This document shows positions 59,356 to 64,000 of a DNA stretch of 64,000 nt, in pieces. Where the stretch lies: contig OX465587.1 in NCBI GenBank assembly GCA_950022655.1, positions 26,601,716 to 26,665,715 of the forward strand. Reading direction: 5' to 3'. Source of the DNA: Alentia gelatinosa (taxonomy: Eukaryota; Annelida; Polychaeta; Phyllodocida; Polynoidae). Numbering within the stretch: position 1 is the stretch's first letter; every line of letters starts with the position of its first letter. Under the pieces are notes generated by a model, which saw only the letters and a list, made by a program, of their open reading frames with translations, ran no database searches and was not told the DNA's origin. The translations under genes were made by a program, and so were the position numbers.

Positions 59356-60160
59356 TCAAGATGTTTCAACTTGTGCAATTTGTTCCATATCACAGACATA
59401 TCTCTCTGCTTGTACCTTCGCCTTCACTTCTGTGCGGAATCTCGTAAAATTCAATTCATTCCCTCCGAACAGCCTCTGTCTATGTATAAATAATTCAGCC
59501 ATCACTATTACATAGTTGATTAATCTGTCATACTTGTAAACTTCTACCTTTCCCAAAATAATGTCTTGTTTTGTGACACAGAAGATATTCCCCTCAAAGT
59601 TGGCTCCAAACCATGTTTTCACACAATACCAAAAGAGCCTAACACTAGGGCATTCAGTAAAAAAGTGAATGATGGTATCATCCTCATCCTCATTGCAATA
59701 GTCACATGTGGTAGTCTACACTATTTTCCTTCTGGCCAAGTGTACCCTACATGTAATCGATCAGTTAATAGTTCTTTATTGCAGGGACTGCAGTTTTGTT
59801 TCTCTGGTTAGTTTATATGCTAGGGTGTAGACGGTTCACCAGATATCTGAGTCACTTTTGAAATTATTGAAGGTACAAACCCATTTTGCACATCCCTTAG
59901 GAATACTTGATTGCCTGTTGAGTAATATTTGGTATACTCTTACTGGACAGATTCAAAGCCCTTTTCCCGGGACCTTTACTAGAAGATTCTGTTCTTCAAT
60001 TCTGATTTTCTGGTTTTAAAAGGCAGAGCCTAGGAATGATTAAACAAAAGCTGTATGTGCCTAAAAAAGTAAGAGATGTCCAAAACTTATAGTTAATCTG
60101 GGCATGTGACAGTAGTCCCTACCTACTATATGTTTGACCTGGAAGATCCCCGTTTTTTTA
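59356..60160 (-). pseudogene. C-terminal part of a Tx1/L1-type LINE ORF with zinc knuckle
   Basis: On the minus strand GDLPGQTYSR and INYKFWTSLTFLGTYSFCLI are followed, after frame changes, by CAKWVCTFNNFKSDSDIW, LAYKLTRETKLQSLQ and then TTTCDYCNEDEDDTIIHFFT, ECPSVRLFWYCVKTWFG (zinc-binding CX2C..H..C, 59649-59710). The last 88 codons to the stop at 59356 are intact. This order, with a W-rich segment, TRxTKLQ and a CCHC knuckle followed by FW, is typical of L1/Tx1-clade C-termini. Several stops (for example after DIW and LQ) and frameshifts show it is dead. The reverse-transcriptase core is not present within the recognised part. Confidence 0.7.
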
Positions 60161-60169
60161 AATAGAATA

Positions 60170-62190
60170 TTTAAGGAATTTGTTTATTCTGCAGATGAAA
60201 ATATCATATGATGACTAAAATGCAAGTGTCTACACGTATATATACTTTATTAGCTTGTGTTGAATAAATCCCTATTGATCGAATTTACACGTGGGATTGG
60301 GATTCAGATTTAGGTGAACGTTAGAATGGCAGATACTGGTGTTTTTGTTCTTATTCCATCTGACTATCCCATAAAAGCCCACTCGGAGATTTGTGCCTAG
60401 CTTCCTGGAACCGACCACACATATTCCTAGAAGTGCAGAGAAATTGCACCGGATCACATTCCGCTAGACGGCGCCACTCAGATCGATATTCAAAGCCATA
60501 ACAATTACACTCTCCGAGCCGAGTCTGCCACGACAATTACACTCTTCGGGCCGAGTCTGCGCGGCTGCTGGTAATGACCACGTTTTGAAGATATGCTTGA
60601 AGACTTCGCTTCTTAGAAGCGTCCTCAGATAGAATCTAGCAAAAAGGGAGGCGGGGGGTTTGGGACGTGGGGGACGCTCGGGGACGCGGAGAGGACCCGG
60701 ATGACGAGGCAGAGAATGAACGCCACCAGGACGCTGTGTGTATGTGTGTGTGTGTAGGTTTGTGTGTCTGTGTGGTTGAGCATGTGTCAGTATATGTGTG
60801 AGTTTATGCCTGGGTGTGTTATCTGTGCATGAGTGTCTGTGTGTGTCTGATGTGTGTCTGTATCGGATTTCTCAGCCTGCTAGAGTCTGTACATTAAATA
60901 TCAGGTTTTCTGTAATTTTGTTAATTTCAAATCTCTGTCAGGAAGAATAGATAAACCTGACTTCATCACAACTCGGTATGTGTCAAGCCTCTATGAGGCA
61001 GGCAGATATTACAAAGAGGTGTGCAGACGTTATGTCGGCCATATTTACGTGTCAGTTGAACATCTCTGAGCATCAGAACGAAGCCACTGTGAGAGATTGC
61101 AGCTCCAGGACACAGATTCTAAGAGGGATGGAACCATATACTACTTTCCCTGTACTTCTCCCATACTTGATGAATGAGGTCACTGGTAGTCCCCGGTGAT
61201 GGCACTTCCAGTGCCTTCAGCTCCCCACCCTGGTCACTGATCACTGGTTGAATCACACAGGGAGGTAATACTCCTCCTCACTTGTGAATTGGTAGCTTTT
61301 CAAATCATGCTGCTATTCATAAGTGGGCCAAAATAAGCCTATAACCCTGGGCATAACACTGAAATACTCATTCATATAAGATTCATATTTTATAGTTCCT
61401 GTGCCTGAATAAGGCTAGGTCAGATTTAGGGCTTTTGAATAACAGTGTAATGAAGAGAATGATGAGGCTGAGACAAGGTAGGCGATCCGTGCAGGTGTGT
61501 GGGTAGTGTGTGTGGGTGGTGTGCGGCTTTATTAATCTCAGGTGTTCTAATAAAGAATCTACTTCAGTGGGAAGGTCTATTAATTTGTTTAAATCTAAAT
61601 GTCGGTGTATGTCAGGTTATATTGCTCTCTGGATCCCATTTTGTGTAGTTTACGGTGAATTTAAGAAGCGGGATTGACATTTCTGTAACTCCCACTGATT
61701 CCCCAGTTTATTGTCTGTTTTCTCAACGATATTCCCACTCTTAGCGACTAATTCGAGAGTAGCATATAGAGAGTGGTAAAATCGCAAATATTAACTTAAA
61801 GAAAATATAGAGTATACGGTGATACTATAAAGTCAACATAGCCAATAAGTCCACAGAGGTCAGATCATCAACAATACGTCATCTAAAAGGAACTACGGCA
61901 TTCTGTTCTTCATTCAGATTACTATCACCGATAATCGAGCATAGACAGTATGAGTATTAGGTGAATAATTGTTCATATCCCTATATTATCTAGTATACAT
62001 GTCTCTCACTTTCATTCACCCCCACCCACCCCCGGACACACCCCCACCTCCCCTGCACGCTGGAGGACGAGTCTGGAGGTAGCGCCGGTCTCTCCTTTCA
62101 CCAGATCGATGCCTAATTTCCCTTTAGGGTCGCGGGCAGGCGGCGGTGGTGGGAGGGGCTCACAGAAATCACGTCGGGGCTCAAGATAGG
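60170..62190. other. No gene seen
   Basis: Holds a near-duplicate pair (TTACACTCTCCGAGCCGAGTC and TTACACTCTTCGGGCCGAGTC, 60505-60560) and a TG-rich tract. No gene. Confidence 0.5.
60735..60870. repeat. TG-rich microsatellite
   Basis: GTGTGTATGTGTGTGTGTGT and similar, degenerating toward 60870. Confidence 0.85.
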
Positions 62191-62194
62191 GCTC

Positions 62195-62292
62195 AAACAG
62201 GCATCTTAGCGGGGCTCCTGCTGGGGCTCCTGTCGGGGCTTTTGTCGGGGCTTCTGCCGGGGCTCCCGCCTAGGCTCCTGTCGGGGGCACGT
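62195..62292. repeat. GGGGCTCCTG short tandem repeat
   Basis: CGGGGCTCCTGCTGGGGCTC-type 12-13-bp units repeat about seven times. Confidence 0.85.
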
Positions 62293-62624
62293 GATGTCTT
62301 ACATTAAAAATCAACACGCGTCCTGTGACGTCACCATCGTCCCCGTTAAAGTCAAAATGGCCAATTCTGTGTGTGGTCTGGCTATGCTGGCTGTGTGAAT
62401 ACGCACTGGTTGGGGCTTGTAGGTCAGTGAGGGTTGAGAATAGGGGGAGAATGAATAGTAGGGATTAAGATTCAGAGTCAGTCTGAGAAACGTGAGTCTG
62501 TAGGAAGACGCTTTAGCAACAAAATGCATGTACATTAAAAATATGTATATATGTACTGACAGGTCAGATATTCCTACCGTGAAGGCCTCTCGAGTGACTT
62601 CAAACTCAAATTCTTAGTATGTAG

Positions 62625-62800
62625 CTATTCTCCAATATCAATGATGACATCAAATATCATATTAGCACATACAAACTGATAGCAAAAATGCCATGGATAC
62701 AAGATGTGTAAATAGACAACGCAATCACTGATAGAGAAAACGGCATGGATAAAAGATGTATAGAGGCAACACATCTCTGAGAGTGAAGGCTCTACGGATA
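62625..62800. repeat. Tandem array, about 56 bp, first block
   Basis: GATACAAGATGTGTAAATAG, ACAACGCAATCACTGATAGA and GAAAACGGCATGG recur; the family returns at 63480-63640. Confidence 0.6.
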
Positions 62801-62805
62801 CATAC

Positions 62806-62923
62806 ACAATATTACCATGATTTGGATCTGAGTGGCCGTATTCTCCGCGTAGTTGACGAGTATTGCGTAGGGTCAACTACAAGGAGAATACGGCCACACA
62901 GATCGAAATCATGGTAATGTTGT
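62806..62923. repeat. Hairpin with about 50-bp arms
   Basis: ATTACCATGATTTGGATCTG and GTGGCCGTATTCTCC in the left arm pair with GGAGAATACGGCCAC and the ATCATGGTAAT end of the right arm. GTAGTTGAC and GTCAACTAC close the stem around a short loop. The word CCGTATTCTCC recurs at 63041. Confidence 0.75.
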
Positions 62924-63479
62924 ATTTATTACTCACTTATTTTTTAGATTTAAGCAATAAATATGATCTTTAGAAAACTTTTCAACATAGTTAAGAAGGG
63001 ACTACTTTCATCTCAATGGGACTACTTTCATCTAAAAAATCCGTATTCTCCTAGGAGATTCCGGAGGTCTGTATTCTACTCAGTAGCGATCTGTAATCTT
63101 CATAGTCTTAGTATGGAGACTCCGTATTAGGTGGGTAATAAAAGATGTGTAAATGGAAAATATATATATATATAGCACTGACTGGTTTCAGATACAAGGG
63201 GTCGTATGCTCCGAGAGTTGACACGTAGTAATATTCGAGCGCATATGAGGATATTGTGCAGAGGCACCTCTGAGGAGGATACTACCGCTTTTATTCGAAC
63301 CCAGTCTATATTGTATTTGTTTGCCACCTTTCCCTAACAATTCAGCGTACAGATATTAGTTCATTTAGATACGCACTATTTTTTCGCGCACTTTATCGGA
63401 ACACGGAGCGAGCGTACAACATATCTGTATGCTCAGGGTATGGTGATACACAATCCCTATGTGTTTTCTATGGACACAT

Positions 63480-63640
63480 TGTATTAGGTGGATAATAAAA
63501 TCTCTGAAAGGAAAAACGGGACGGTTACATGGTATATAATTAGACAACATAATCTCTATAGGGATAGAGAAAGCTGCACGGATGCGAGCTGTGTGAATAG
63601 ACAAAACAATCTCCAATAGAGAAAACGGCATGGAGACCTT
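63480..63640. repeat. Tandem array, about 56 bp, second block
   Basis: ATAGACAAAACAATCTCCAA and AGAGAAAACGGCATGGAGAC match the 62.6-kb units; the hairpin at 62806-62923 lies between the blocks. Confidence 0.6.
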
Positions 63641-63644
63641 TGGA

Positions 63645-64000
63645 GGCGAGACAGAGAAATTTCTTAGGAAATATTCATGATTTCCTATTTTAATAGACAG
63701 CCGGAAGTAAGAGAGAGAGATAATAGTAGGACTCATCAGTGATAGTTGACATCACGTCCGGTTATCTCACCGGAAGAGAGAGGAAAGAGCCAATCAGTAG
63801 TGCTCAGGCTTACATTGCGTACCTCGGGGGCTCCTACACAGCAGTAAACTCACAGAGATCTCGCGTTGAAAGACGAGTGAACGCGTTGCATCAACTTGCC
63901 TGTGTAAGTGATTTGTGTCAGACCTGCTGTATGTACAGATTGTTCTCCTGGGAAATCCTAGTAGGCCCCTGTAACATTGCTATTCAAATGACAACAGTAT
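63645..64000. other. Possible promoter at the window edge
   Basis: CACCGGAAGAG (ETS-like) at 63768 and GCCAATCAG (CCAAT-like) at 63789 precede sequence ending in CTGTGTAAGTG near 63900, a donor-like site. It may be a noncoding first exon; this is weak. Confidence 0.2.

Overview
This is a gene-poor stretch of an animal nuclear genome, not a bacterial one. Long coding frames are almost absent. The one convincing protein is interrupted by a consensus eukaryotic splice donor. The rest is dominated by minisatellites, MITE-like elements and decayed non-LTR retrotransposons. CTCF-like motifs and a big-brain-type aquaporin point to a bilaterian. The repeat content would fit a marine lophotrochozoan such as a mollusc or brachiopod, but that placement is an impression only.

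The only gene I can name is a plus-strand aquaporin of the big brain type. Its first coding exon is 48026-48621, inside a CpG-rich block of about 46640-48600. The exon carries TM1, TM2, the first NPA half-helix and TM3, and ends at a GGgtgagt donor. The second NPA half is not visible in the remaining 15 kb, so the first intron must be long. An exon-like segment at 46501-46798 (strong acceptor, then donor) may be a 5' untranslated exon. Several CTCF-like motifs sit around the promoter.

1-24 kb: noncoding DNA with minisatellites (3.1, 4.8-5.3, 5.9, 9.6, 10.6, 19.5, 21.4 kb), a 5'-truncated LINE at 7.3-8.35 kb, a related LINE end at 16.6 kb, a MITE with 19-bp inverted repeats at 15.4 kb and a degraded CR1/Jockey-like reverse transcriptase at 21.7-23.2 kb. 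24-46 kb: GC-rich islands at 24.8-25.5, 38.1-38.4 and 40.0-40.45 kb without a recognisable gene, microsatellites at 26.3-26.7 kb, MITEs at 28.8, 30.6 and 44.1 kb, a 31-bp minisatellite at 33.2-33.9 kb and a roughly 100-bp tandem array at 42.0-42.5 kb. 46-64 kb: the aquaporin gene start, a MITE in its intron, piggyBac-type MITEs nested inside a minisatellite at 50.9-51.75 kb, a MITE at 55.3 kb, a GC-rich island at 57.1-57.7 kb, a Tx1/L1-type LINE end at 59.4-60.2 kb, and hairpins and tandem arrays at 62.2-63.6 kb.

The most unusual features are the long low-complexity loop A of the aquaporin, the nested TTAA insertions that interrupt a minisatellite unit in phase, several TA-flanked MITEs that share GGCCC-type ends but not interiors, and the number of unrelated degenerate tandem arrays with periods of about 45-70 bp. 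I found no undescribed multi-gene system.
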